DNA of 64,000 nt, from NCBI GenBank assembly GCA_008638375.1, contig CM018048.1:54086847-54150846 (forward strand), in the 5' to 3' direction. The position numbers and the translations under genes were made by a program. A model generated the notes under the pieces. It made no database searches and had not been told where the DNA came from. It saw only the letters and a list, made by a program, of their open reading frames with translations. Numbering within the stretch: position 1 is the stretch's first letter; each line of letters opens with the position of its first letter. Origin of the DNA: Nyssa sinensis (Eukaryota; Streptophyta; Magnoliopsida; Cornales; Nyssaceae). Positions 40,984 to 52,981 of the stretch are shown piece after piece.

Positions 40984-43900
40984 CACATATATACATCAAT
41001 ATGTATATACATATATTACAGTTGTTAAACTAATTTGTTCTTTTATAGGGAAGGCTAAGATTGAGAAGATGTCTAATGATATAAAAGTCAAATACGGGTT
41101 GCTTGAATCAGCCATGAGTAGTGGTATTACAGAAAATTATAGTGTTAATTAAATCCTCAGTACTATATTCCAAGTCACGATATGGAATTTCTTACTAGCA
41201 TAAATGGTGATCTTTGTGTTGGACTTCTCACTTCAGTTGGAAAAAAATCGTGTGGAGCAACTGGAAAAGTTCTATCCTAATCTTATCTACACTCAGAACT
41301 TGGGGCATGTGAGTATTTGCTCTTGATAAGTAGATTCTTCTTCTTCTCTCTTTCCTAGTTTTAGATACTTCCCTAATCATTGATACTTGTCACATGTATT
41401 GTTCTTTAATAGACTACTTACCTTGAAAAAGTTTCCATATATTCAACTAATTGAAAGATATATATTTAAATGAGGTTGAAAGCTGGTTATTCTGGTTTTG
41501 TTAATCTACTGTATCTAAGGCTTAAGATATTTTTGAACTGCAGATGGCAATTACCTCTGAACGCCTTCATAAACAGTCAGTGGTTATAAAACAGATATGC
41601 AAGTTGTTTCCACAGCATCGTGTAAGCATTTCAAAGAGTTATTACTTCTACAAATATTCAACATAATTAGTTTATGGTTTTCTCAATTATTGACCATATC
41701 TGTCGATATTATTGATGATTATGTCACTGAACCCCCCCCCCCCCCCCAAAACACCAAAATAAATAAATAAATGATGATGATTATGTCAAATATGAAGTTT
41801 GAATGTCTATTGGAACTCATTGATGGTACTTTCTGATCATTATCTATTATTGAAATACACAGCTAAGTTTTCAAGCTGTGAGCTATCTATGATGTTTACC
41901 ATTCACCATGCCTTATTCTAACATTTTGTGGACATTTACTCAAATTTTCAAAACTTGTTCTCAATTCCTTGTCTCTGATCTATGAAGACCTGTATTCTCA
42001 ACTTATAATGATTTCTCAGTTCTTCTCTTAATATTTTCACATCCTTTGCATGTGCCAATCGTAAGACCTTTTGATGGTTTTAGACAGGAACTATCAAGTT
42101 ATTTTCCTTAGAAATAATAGAGTGAAACACAACAGAAATGCTTATTTAAGATGGTCGTGTCATTGTTCAGAAAAGATATTTAGAATTCAAATTCTCATGC
42201 TTACATTATATATCTATTAGATGGGATGTTACTAAATTTATATGTGATGACTGTATGGGAATTATCCCTTAAAAAAGAATCGTAACCATCTCAGGTTGTT
42301 TGCTAGGTCCAAATTTAGCCTCATGGTAAATTCATATTGACTTTCCAATTTCTCAAACTGATAATGTTCTGATTAAATTTGTACAGCAGATGAAACAATG
42401 TAAATTCGGAGTTTTAATTATTTTCATTAGATAATTCCTTGGTGTTGTTAAGGCGAGATCATTCATAACTGGGCAACTTCCAGTAATCTAGGCAATAAGG
42501 GTGATTGTTCTAGTGGGTTTGAATAAACTAATATTAATTCCTTGTTGCAGGTGAATATAGATGGAGAGAGAAAAGATGGGTATAGTGGCCAATATGATGA
42601 AATTTGTAATGCACGCTTGCCAAGAGGACTCGATCCGCATTCAGTTCCATCTGAGGAGCTTGCTGCCTCTTTGGGGTATTATTTAAATGCTATATATACA
42701 ATTTCTTTTCTGGTGTTATACTGTTATTGCAGAAGTTATGATCTCTAATTCTTGCGAGATACAATCCATCATCTGGTCACAATTGTAGCCCAACATTTTG
42801 CATGTTCATCTTTATCTGAGTTTATTAACTCAAAATTATGGCATATGCTGAAGTAACCTAAATCCTTGAACGATGTTTTTTCTCTTTTTTTTTTGATAAG
42901 TAAGATTTGTATATAAAATGGTGCCCAAGAAGGGCAACAGGGGCAAAAACCGCAAAAGCTTACAACTGATTTAGAGAATCCAAAAATCTACATAAGAAGA
43001 GATATTTACAGGAAAAGCCTCTTTGGTCCAAAAAAATAATAAATGCTAAAAAAGCATCCTTAAAGAGAGAAGTAGTAAGATCCAAATCTTCAAAAATACG
43101 GTTGTTCCTTTCAGTCCAAATGCACCACATGAGACAAATTGGGGCCATCTTCCAAACTCTCTTAATGTTCTTTGGAAGATTGCATCCTTCCCAAGACAAA
43201 AGAAGATCTTTTACTGTGCCTGACATAACCCAAGAGATACCAAACAGAAGAAAAATGATATTCCAACAGCTCCATGAGACATGATAGTGGATGAGCAAGT
43301 GATCCACCCTTTCCTCCTCGTTCTTACAAAGGTAGCATCTGCTAGCCAAGAGAAAACCTCTTTTCTTCAGATTGTTTGCCGTTAAAATTGCCTTCCTAGA
43401 AGCCTCCCAAGCAAAGAAAGAGGCTTTAGGGGGGACTTTGGAAGACCAAATGAGCTTCCAAGGGAAGGGAGAGCTATCCAAACCGAAGATGCTTTTATAG
43501 TAGAAGCGGACAGAAAATGATTTCTTTATTTGTTTCAAGAGTCGCATCTTTTATTTTTAGATGTCTCCAATCCAGTAAATCATTGTCAATATAGACAGGC
43601 AGGTTTCAATGAAGTCCATTAGTGACCAGCATGTTCACCACCAAGTAATCTTTGACCACTTCATATTAACAGTGAAATCATGGATGTATTGCCTTGTTGC
43701 TGTTCGGGTCTGCAATTTTCTTCTGGTAGTTTTGTTCTTCAATTGAAAAAATGATTTTTAACTTTTAGCCCTTTATGTTTATGTTGAGAGTATTAGTTTA
43801 TAATCTTACTAATGTACAGAGTCAATTTGAACAATTAGAACTTGACCCGATTTTAGGTGTGGTCCTAAGCGTTATAAATATGAGGCATCTTTCCTCTAAT

Positions 43901-46900
43901 GGGAAAAGTACAATCTGGAAATCCAGCGCAGGGAGTGGAAGGGTTTGATCCTTTTGTTCCCGGAGGAATCACTTCTCATCATATTGCAGCAGGGACTTCA
44001 GGCATATTGGCGGGCCTATTCCATCTTGAGTCCACCCGCCCCAACTTCTATACAAAGGATTACGTATGGGCAATATTGAAACCGTCCTTCTAGTAGTATC
44101 ACTGCTGTCTTTTTTACAGCTTTTGTTGTTATCGGAACTATGTGGTATGGTTCAGCAACTACCCCCATCGAATTGAAAGCCATATGGAAATCTTTTAAAT
44201 TTAAAATGCTTCAGTCGACCTGGTCTACAAATCTATTCTAACTATCAATGAATCCTAGAATATTAGGTAGGATGGGAATTGTAATTCTTTCTACTTCAAG
44301 GTATAATGACTGACCGAGAGGCTCGACAAGAACGAATCAGCGGAGAAATTGTGCTATATATGGTAATCCGTCTCATACCCAAAATGGATCTGAAACTTCC
44401 AATTTGTGTAAAAAAAGAGAAAGGACAGGTTGTCTAATATCGTTCCTCCTCCATTAATTGATATGTCAAGGAGGTTTTACCTGGAATGAAAGAAACAAAA
44501 ATGGATTCATGGAGGCTTAATTACTGATTTTGGAGCTACTTGGTTTTATTTTGACAATGATGTCCCATTGTTTTCACCTACTAACTTATTCATTCGTTAA
44601 GGGCATAGATGGGAATCTGGATTTGAACTTGAATAGTATAAACTTAAAACATTTGTATTGAATTCATCAAGGAAAATACAGAAAAAACCCCTCAATCTGT
44701 AAAGAAGAACACATTTTCAGTTACTGTTTTGCACTATTGTTTCATTGCCTTTTATATCCATACTTTAAAAAAGCCCTGAGGCTCAACCAGGCATATTAAA
44801 AGGGTTATGTCCATTGTCAGGTTAGGCTTCTTTAATCTCGCACAGACTTAAGCATAGAAATGGACGTCTTTTAACGAAGCCCATGGCCACCAAAATGGTG
44901 TGCTTCTTTTAAGTTTTACATTTTTTATAATTTATATTATATCCTTTTTTTACCATGTATTAAGAATTTCTATAAGATCATGGTGTCATATGAACTATAG
45001 TAATTTTGTTCAATTTTGGTTGCCGGAGAAGCTCTTGGGTTCTATATATTCTTTTGTGTACTATACAAGTGTTTGAATTTTATGGCAAGAACTTAGTTTT
45101 GTTTTCTCAGGTATACGTTGTGGGTATATGGGTTGTGCCCCCCCTTTGGTGCCTACAGTTGTTTTGATTCTTACGTATTCATAAAATTTAAAAAAGAACC
45201 AAGTTGAAGGTACTATAAGTACAAGTGGAAGGCCAATAAGGATGCTGTTAGGGGTAAAGAATCCAGTGGCCTATTGTTGAATGGAACTTATAGGCCTGAT
45301 GGAGTCAAATGGTAGAAGAAGCCAGTATTCCATGTTTTCTTTATACATTTTCTTCTTATTATTATTTTTGGATAATCGTGGGTATCCAATCCCTACCGCA
45401 GACTGTGAGAGGTTGATCGATTAGTCCCACGAGGCGAGTGCATACCCCCACTATACTCACCAAGGTAAAGTGGGCCTTGCGACCTTGGGGTGGCCCCAAG
45501 GGATGTATGAGTCAGTGGAGTATCGAACCCAAGACTGATGAGTATTACACCCATTTATCTCATGACCGGCTACCACTTGACTACCCCCCATGGGGTTTAT
45601 ACCTTTCCTTATTTAAAAATAATTGATCCCCAAATACAGTTACTATCCCATACTTGCAATGTTTTTTTATGCAATCATTTCATGGTTGACTTGAAATGTT
45701 ATTGTGTTTTCCGCTAATTTGTAATCACCAATGGTTGGAAATCAGATACATGGTGCAACTTCTAAATCTTCTTGTTCACAATCTTGCTACTCCTGCACTT
45801 CATAACTCAGGTTTTGCGGTAAGTTCTGTTGCACTCCCCTTGTGTGTTTTTTATTTAAATTCCATGTGAATTGTTCTTGAAATATGCATATTTTATATAT
45901 ATAGTCATGATTTTTTCCAATGTATTATAAAATTTTTGGATAATTTAGATTTGATAACCATCACACAAATAGGCATATTTCCCTTCTAATTTGGCCTTTT
46001 TTTTGTTTGTTTGTGGGTGTGTGTTTTGGGGTTGGGGGGGGGGGTGGGCGGGCTAATACTTTATTCCGGCCTTAATAATTTCATATGATTTTCTTGAGTT
46101 ATTAATAAAAGTTCTGAATGTGTGTGGTGTTTTCTTCGGCTTCTCCTCCCTTTTGACTTCTGTATAAAGTTTCATTGCTTTCTAATTGTTTGCCAATTTT
46201 ACCCCAGATTATAGGAGATAATTTCCATTTAAAATTGCCTTCAATATTTCCCATTTTTTGAATTTGTTTTTTGTCATGTGACTGTTGACATTTAAAGCCT
46301 TAATGAAGAATCAACAAATAGTGCTATGTTGTAGTTTAAAATTCATTTTATTTGTCTTCATGGTATTTTTTTTAATAATATTCTTGCCATGGTTGTGCTT
46401 CAGGGTTCGTGTTCCCGAATATGGCAACGTGATTCTTATTGGGATGCCCGCCCGTCTTCCAGAAGGTATTGTTGACTGTAAACATGATAACTTTAATTTA
46501 TCAATTGTCGGATTGATTTAAATATATACCATGCAGCAACGAGTATCCACTATTTATACCACGCCAAAATTATTGCTCCACTGGAGGGGAAACTTCATGG
46601 TCAGATAGAAGCTCAAGTAATTTTGGTGTTGCTTCAGTGGAATCTGAGAGGAGGGCCCCGGTTGGATTCTTCTGGTTGTAATAATAGCTTTAATTATTCT
46701 TCAGCTTCACAGCATTCTATTGAAACACACAAGGACTTGCAGAAAGGGATTTCACTTCTCAAGAAAAGTGTGGCTTGTGTAACAGCCTATTGCTATAACT
46801 CATTATGTTTAGATGTTCCTGCTGAGGCATCTACTTTTGAAGCATTTGCAAAGTTGTTGGCCACACTTTCTTCTTCCAAGGAAGTTCGATCAGTTTTTTC

Positions 46901-49717
46901 CCTGAAAATGGCTTGTTCAAGGTATATTTTCCATTTCTCCCTCATGTTATATTTGATCTGTGCGTCATCATTTTTGCTCACTGTGCAGTATGCACACCCT
47001 GGAATAGAAAACCAAATTTTGTTAAAACTTGTTGGAAATATTTGAAGATCTGAATAGGTATACCCTTAGAAAATAAATCTTTTTGAGAATTCCCAACTGA
47101 TGCTCGCCAAGTGTAGCCAGAATGGGTAGCTGAGCGTATGTGCGGTTCCGTAAATAACCCAGAGGTCAGTTTCAACTCTTACCCGAACTAGACCTAATAT
47201 ACAGGGTGTTCAGGCTGCCTTCTGTATTGGTACATGGAGTGGGGTGCGGGGTTATCTCACCTCCAAAGGGGTTGGGGACACCTCGTGATATGACCACAAA
47301 GAGGGAACAAGGACTTGCCAACTGTAGTATTTTGAACTGGACAGTAATTTTCTGCAGGTGTGCTTATAATTGAGCCATATGCAGTGGTATATCTAGGCCA
47401 TGCACTTTTGGGGGGTTAGGGGGTGGAGGGGCAAAAATAAAATTCAAGAGGGTCTCTTATGGAAATATAGAAACTTTTGGGGGGAAACTCTTAATTTTTT
47501 TTTTTTTACAATCCTGCGGAAAATAGTGGTAAAAAAATCAAATTTTTAAAAGTTTGAGGGTAACCCCCCATTATATCCGCCACTGGCCATATGTTTCACC
47601 GCAATCATAAGAGGAATACACAAGAGAAGAGCTTAGGTGTCATATAGGGCTATTTCTCCCAATAGGTACGGCGTTTTGATTAGAATAGTGATACTCAGAA
47701 ATTGAATCATTTGGTTAGCATCCAGAGATGCTATGGTGGAGCCAATGACTAGTTAAATTGCAAAGTTCCACGCAATATGTCGCTGTGGACAGCATTAGAC
47801 TTCTCTACATGTAATGATAGGAGGGGGAATGAGCAAATAGGAGAGAATTCTATTGCAGTTGTACAAGAAAAGTTGCTAGATATACTAGCTGAAGCTGACA
47901 TGCCATCCATTATCCATTCCTTAATCTTTTACTCTCTTGTGACTCAAGTCCAATACCCTCGTCCGTCTGTTGGCAAGCCTTAATCCCAGTGATTTCAGTT
48001 GGCTACATTGATCAAATGATCTATCAAAAAAAGGTAAGTTTTAAGTATAGGAGGCTCTCCCCATTGCAGGGTTTGGGGAGGGTTAGATAGCACGACATCA
48101 ACCTTCATTGAAAGATATGCCAAAATTTCTTGAAGGCTAGTTGATGGTTGGAGAGGGCTCAGAGGGGTCAGTCAGGAATCTTAGCTGATACCAGTTGGTG
48201 AGCAAAAGGGTCATTTTGATGTGTAGTGCTCCTTTCATCTCGTAGGCATTTTGGGTACCCCAGGGATCTCCAAATAGGTGATGTGAGTGCTATTAAGAAA
48301 AGTGGAAAAATATCACGAGGAATATCTTCCCTGATTGACTGTTTGAAGATCCTCTTCAAATGCTTGAAATGCCATCATAAAAGTTTTCCAAACATTCTGT
48401 CCTTGGAAGTGGGGATATGGATCTGTTGTCTTCCTTGGATTTCTTTGTTGCCTCCCGAGGATGACTTAATGGGAGCCACTAAACATGGTGGGTCTAGAGC
48501 GGTGCCACCTCATGAGGTGATGATGTGGCTTAACAGGAAGGCTGATAACTGGGTTGTATATGTCTTCCTCAGATATCTGATACTAATGGATTTATTTTCT
48601 TAGATTTCTTGACTTTTATTTTGGTGTCTGATAATTTTTTATCCTTAAATTTTCCTGGCACCTAATGTTTCAAGATTTTTGAAAGATCTGTTGTTAAAAT
48701 TAAATCTTATTTGTTTTTTTTTTGTTGTGGTTGTCCAAGTCTTCCTCGGATTTCTGATGCTAATGGATTCATTTTCTTAGATTTCTTGATAATAACGAGT
48801 AGGGGTCTTTTATTTTGGTGTCTAATAGTTTTATCCTTAAATATTTATGCTACCCGATGTTTCAAGATTTCTGAAAGATCTGTTGTTAAAATTAAATCTT
48901 TTTTTTTTTCTTTTTTTCGTTCTGGACTATCAGGTGTCTGTGTTGGACACTCTATTTTAGTTCACGTGTCCGTGTTAGATACATGCTGCACACCGACGCT
49001 TTCGGACACTTTCCGGACATTGTTAGACACGCGAAAAAAACTGTCTAGGTTTTTTTTTTTATTTTTTCTTAATTTTGAACACATTTTGAACACTTTTGGG
49101 ACACATTTCTACTTTTTTTATTTTCTTTTTTTTCTCCTCTTTTCCTTAGATTTTTTTTGGGTTTTATACATACATTTTTTTTTTCGGTATGCATACATAT
49201 ACATACATTTTCTTTGTAATAGTTAATAAATTTGTTTAGAACTTGAATTACGGATGTTGAATATTAAATGAAGAAGTTCTTGAATTTTTATTTAATGGCT
49301 TTGTTATTCTAATATCTTAATAATATTTTTGTGATTTGAGTTTTTTTATGTTAATTTTAATTGGAATAACATTATATTTTTATTATATGGTTATATAAAA
49401 TATATATATATATATATATATATAATTCAACATGTCCTTGTCCGTGTCCTACTTTTTTTAGAAATGACGTGTCTACGTGTCTGTATCCGTGCTTTTAGGT
49501 TCTAGACTTTGCCAATTCAAAATGTTCCATAAATCCAGCCTTTTTGTTTTCTCTGAAGAGTAAAAGATCAAAATTCTTTTATAGAAGTTATATTAAAAAA
49601 AAATAATAAAGAGCAATTTTTTTTTATAAGTAATAAAGAGCAAGAATTTTTATATTCTTATGGCTTTCATGATATGTTATTTTCCAATCTTCTTCAAATG
49701 ATTGGAGATTGTCATAT

Positions 49718-49755
<38 letters not shown>

Positions 49756-51423
49756 GATAAGTTATATTTATATATATATTTTTTTTTTGGGGGGGGGGTG
49801 TGGAGGGTGGATATAGTTTTATTACGTACTGGGGATATCCGAAAAAATAATTTAATTGAAGAAATAATATCGGGGTTGCTAATGCTATAAATTACTTCTG
49901 CCTGGCTCTTGAGGAATTTTAATCTTCAATGAATAGATGTTGGAGACTACGGAGGATGCAGGATCTTCGCATTTGTTCTTCCTTGTTCGAGAACTATTCA
50001 ATGTTGATACTGAATTTCTTTTTTGAGTATTCTATTATTTCAAATGTTGTTGATGAATATCTTTAACTTTTGGTGACATCGCATTATTCACAGGGTGTAG
50101 TGTGCTTATTTTGCATGAAATTTGTTGATTTATTTTTACTTTTATTTTCACAGGTCTTCTAAGCAAGTTCAACAATTGAACAAATCCATATGGAATGTGA
50201 ATTCAACTATTTCATCAAGTGCTTTACTAGAGAGTTCACATACACTACCTACAATGGTACGAGTTTAGGCTTGGTTTGTGTCTGAGAGCTTTTGAATGTT
50301 GTTCCTAATGGACTTTTCTGCTATGATATACAAAGTGCAGTTAACTATTTAAATACCATTAATTTTTGGCACTCCCTGCTGTTGCTCACATTGGGCTTTC
50401 AGTTTCAGAGGCATCATGGATTTTTCTTAGCTTCTGTTTTTCATACATAAGATTAAATTGTTTGCAGAAGGGGGTAGGAGGGGACTGGGTTTGGGGGATT
50501 TTGGTTATATTTGGTTATATTATTTTACCTGCGTTAATCAACAAAAGTGATTAATCGCCAATTTTTGTTTTGAAAAATCTAGTTTGGTTAACCGAATGAA
50601 AATGATTATTTTATAGTTGATTCTATAAAAATAATCAATCAAATCATAATCAAGTTTCAGGCTAATTTTTTTAAAATAACTTTATGCTTATAGATAAGAA
50701 TTGAAATTGAAAACACTACTTTGCTGATATGTGATAACCAAAGATGATCTTTTATCAATTATTTGAATCTTAATCAATCATGGAATAAAAATATAAACAA
50801 GCATAACCTCCAGGCAGTTATTGTTACTAATTCTTATTCGTTAGGAATTGTGATCTCATAACAAAATGAATTATGGCCCACCATTAGGTGCCAGAAACAT
50901 GTTTTATACCCATACAACATAAATTCTTACATAGGATAGTATGCCTTTGTATGTGTCTGAGAAGGATTTATCACAGGAAAGGAAAGTAAGAAAATAAAAA
51001 TAAATAGTATCATTCAATTGAAATGTAGTGGCATATTTTGGTCACTTGTGCATGCTTAAGGTATTTTTGGGGTAGGATGTACACTTTTTGAATAGGTACA
51101 ATATTCCATTATAAAAAGACTTTTGGCCAATATGTAAAAAAATGACTCTTGGAAAAATATGAGATTGGTTTGTTTTAGTATTTGGCAGGCTTGCTTTTCT
51201 TAATTCTTGTTACACCATGCAGAGAAACACTTGTGACAATAACCTTCCAAGTTCCAATGCCAGTTTTCTTTATGCCACTCAGTTGTCTGATATTGGAAAG
51301 TATGAAAACCTTACTGAAGGATGGGATCTTGTGGAGCATCCCACTTTTCCTCCTCCTCCATCAGAAACTGAGGATGTTGAGCATTGGACTCGAGCCATGT
51401 TTATTGATGTTACAAAGAAATGA
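38384..51423 (+). CDS. ATG14: ATG14-like autophagy protein; frame carries three +1 lesions
   Basis: Exons: 38384-38464, 38674-38761, 40773-40872, 41049-41123, 41237-41308, 41544-41621, 42551-42675, 45746-45818, 46404-46465, 46537-46921, 50154-50256, 51223-51423 (TGA). About 479 residues once the frame is followed by similarity. The N-terminus has CxxC-x8-CxxC (Cys 8, 11, 20, 23), then a coiled coil ([45 protein letters not shown]), then the plant ATG14 core [60 protein letters not shown] and the end [17 protein letters not shown]14 directs the class III PI3-kinase complex (VPS34, VPS15, ATG6) to autophagosome formation. As written, exon 1, the exon 4 donor and exon 10 each have one base too many, so this may be a decaying copy or contain sequence errors. 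The introns are rich in insertions. Confidence 0.85.
40025..40390 (+). repeat. Dispersed repeat, copy A (ATG14 intron 2)
   Basis: Starts near catgaatactctattttggc and contains cacgtgtccgtgtt, cgacactttcggacac and a long AT-rich centre. It ends near catgtcgtatccgtgttcc. It matches 48940-49500 in order and wording, which defines an interspersed family. Class unknown; no clear terminal inverted repeats. Confidence 0.7.
42880..43560 (-). mobile_element. L1-type LINE 3' end with zf-RVT domain (ATG14 intron 7)
   Basis: An open 195-residue frame (43547 to 42960) reads [20 protein letters not shown], then [20 protein letters not shown], then [14 protein letters not shown]. This is the zinc-binding reverse transcriptase (zf-RVT) tail of plant L1 elements. 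Downstream on the minus strand the element ends cttatcaaaaaaaaaa, the usual L1 3' end plus poly-A (42886-42900). The 5' part, including the RT domain, is missing, so it is a truncated copy. The open frame suggests it is fairly young. Confidence 0.85.
43887..44545 (+). pseudogene. Nuclear plastid DNA: psbB fragment joined to rps8-infA fragment
   Basis: 43887-44177 matches plastid psbB (CP47) from [20 protein letters not shown] through HHIAAGT and, after a frameshift, [14 protein letters not shown]. From about 44178 the sequence becomes the end of rps8 ([16 protein letters not shown], [20 protein letters not shown]), then the rps8-infA spacer and the first codons of infA (about 44489-44545). 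In plastid genomes psbB and rps8/infA are about 10 kb apart on opposite strands. Here they are fused in the same orientation, so the pieces were rearranged before or during transfer. Frameshifts and stops show it is not functional. Confidence 0.85.
45363..45592 (-). mobile_element. Au-like SINE (ATG14 intron 7)
   Basis: On the minus strand: A box tagtcaagtggtagccgg near 45587, B box tgggttcgatactcc near 45530, then a body with ctcgtgggactaatcgatc and ggatacccacgattatc, ending near 45363 next to an AT-rich stretch. Box spacing and body wording resemble the plant Au SINE family. Target-site duplication was not found by eye. Confidence 0.7.
47382..47585. mobile_element. 204-bp hAT-type MITE with 8-bp target-site duplication (ATG14 intron 10)
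   Basis: One end reads CAGTGGTATATCTAGG and the other, in reverse complement, CAGTGGCGGATATAATGG. The 8-base duplication gccatatg flanks it at 47374-47381 and 47586-47593. Ends of the form CAGTGGCGGA with 8-bp duplications are typical of non-autonomous hAT elements. Confidence 0.8.
48562..48905 (+). repeat. Direct duplication, offset 177 bp, two copies (ATG14 intron 10)
   Basis: gtcttcctcagatatctgat... (48562-48707) recurs as gtcttcctcggatttctgat... (48739-48900). Both end with gaaagatctgttgttaaaat. The second copy has a short extra segment (ataacgagtaggggtc). Confidence 0.85.
48940..49500 (+). repeat. Dispersed repeat, copy B (ATG14 intron 10)
   Basis: Same family as 40025-40390: ctctattttagttcacgtgt, gacgctttcggacactttcc, the AT-rich centre with aatatcttaataatattttt, and the end acgtgtctacgtgtctgtat. 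It has an extra T-rich segment of about 150 bases near 49040-49230. Confidence 0.7.
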
Positions 51424-51447
51424 TGTGGTGCTTCACCTCCAAGTATT

Positions 51448-52619
51448 GTAAGTTCCCCTTTATGCTTATGGAAACATTTTTTTTTTCTGCTAAGTAAATG
51501 TTATGCTGTATTTGTGTCCAACACCTCTTTGTCCTCATCTTTGACTTTTGGCTAGTAGGTGTTTCCTATAGTATATCATAACCTTACACTCGGGCCTGCA
51601 TCCATAACCACCAAAAATAACATTTACAAAACCCTGTCTCCTGACATTTCTTTTTTATTATGTCATCCTTCTCCTTATTATATATGAAGCATAATTGGAT
51701 GGAAGATGGAACTTGGTGTACTATTAAAAAGACCAGCTTTTCAAATCTTAACGTGTATGGTACATGGGGAAAAAGAACAGGGTTTCCTTGCATTACAGAG
51801 ATCTTTTTCCCCACTCTCTCTTGTTTCTGGAGTCTTGCTGTCGTTTGAGGTTGGCAATTCGTGATCCAACCTGTTGTCCTGACCTTGAATCTTAACATAC
51901 CGGGTTCATGAAATTACAAGCTAAATCACCTGAATTAATGTTTCAGCCATGCTGAGGAAGTTGTACTTCTATTTTTATTTTTTGTTTTTGAAAAAAAAAT
52001 CCCAGGATCCACCCTTTAATGTGCTTAAACCTTACCATGTTAACTCTTACTCTATGGAACTCATTGCCCTTTTCTTCTATTTTTGTTCTTTTCAATTGAC
52101 TGTTAGAAGCAAGAAGAGGTTGATTACTCAAGTAGTGGTTGTAATTGGTTCAGTTATACTGAAATTTACCTGCTGTGATTTGTTTAGTGGTGGTTACTAC
52201 CAAGTCAATGACACATGACATGAACTACAGGGTTAGAAACTTTGCAAACACCGCTAGTAGTTACTCAAGTAGTTTCTAACCTTGTAGCCCAGTGTCTCAT
52301 GCCTTTGACTGGTAGACAGTCAAAACTTTGGTTATCAGTTCTGAGTGAACAATGCTGTTGTCCCAACATGAATCCTACATTTTACACTTCGGTCTTTAAT
52401 CTACCATATGCAGCTGTATTTTCTAACCTTGTAGCCCATGTCGCATGCCTTTGATGGTTGTTTTTTTTTTATAGTTCTAAACACAGTCAATTGTACGAGT
52501 TCCTTTTTACCTATTCACAGAAGTCACCTTAATTTCTATAGTTTCTAACTTGAATGTATGCCAATTATATCTTCTGACTAATTAATAAATTAATTCTCTT
52601 TTGTTTGTTTAATTTATAG
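51448..52619 (+). other. 3' UTR intron of the ATG14-like gene
   Basis: A donor gtaagt lies 25 bases after the stop codon, and an acceptor aatttatag precedes 52620, where a less AT-rich stretch (ggttcagggaggcggacact) begins. The exon junction is closer than 50 nt to the stop, so it should not trigger nonsense-mediated decay. Within the intron, ctaaccttgtagccca occurs twice (52276 and 52424). Confidence 0.55.
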
Positions 52620-52699
52620 GTTCAGGGAGGCGGACACTCGAAGAAAAGCAGGAGTGCTGCAGGATGGAATTAACATGTGCATTTTCTAATATGGTTGAC

Positions 52700-52939
52700 C
52701 TTTACCGTCTTTATACATGGAAAATGTAAATAGAGATAATTTCAAGCCTGTATAGACATAGAAAAAGGTGTGCATATGCAAGTATGAGTAGATATACATA
52801 CAAATATATAAATATATATATATATATATATTCATAATTTTTATTGATCTGCCATGTTCATCATTAAATTGAACAGCGAAATAGTTAATGGTATTAGCTT
52901 TACTATGATTGAAGCTACAAAACTATTAAATGTGGCCAT

Positions 52940-52981
<42 letters not shown>

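Noticed and set aside
48711..49226. 171-residue ORF on the plus strand
   Set aside because: Mostly Phe/Leu from T-rich repeat sequence in an ATG14 intron; it spans the duplication and repeat copy B.
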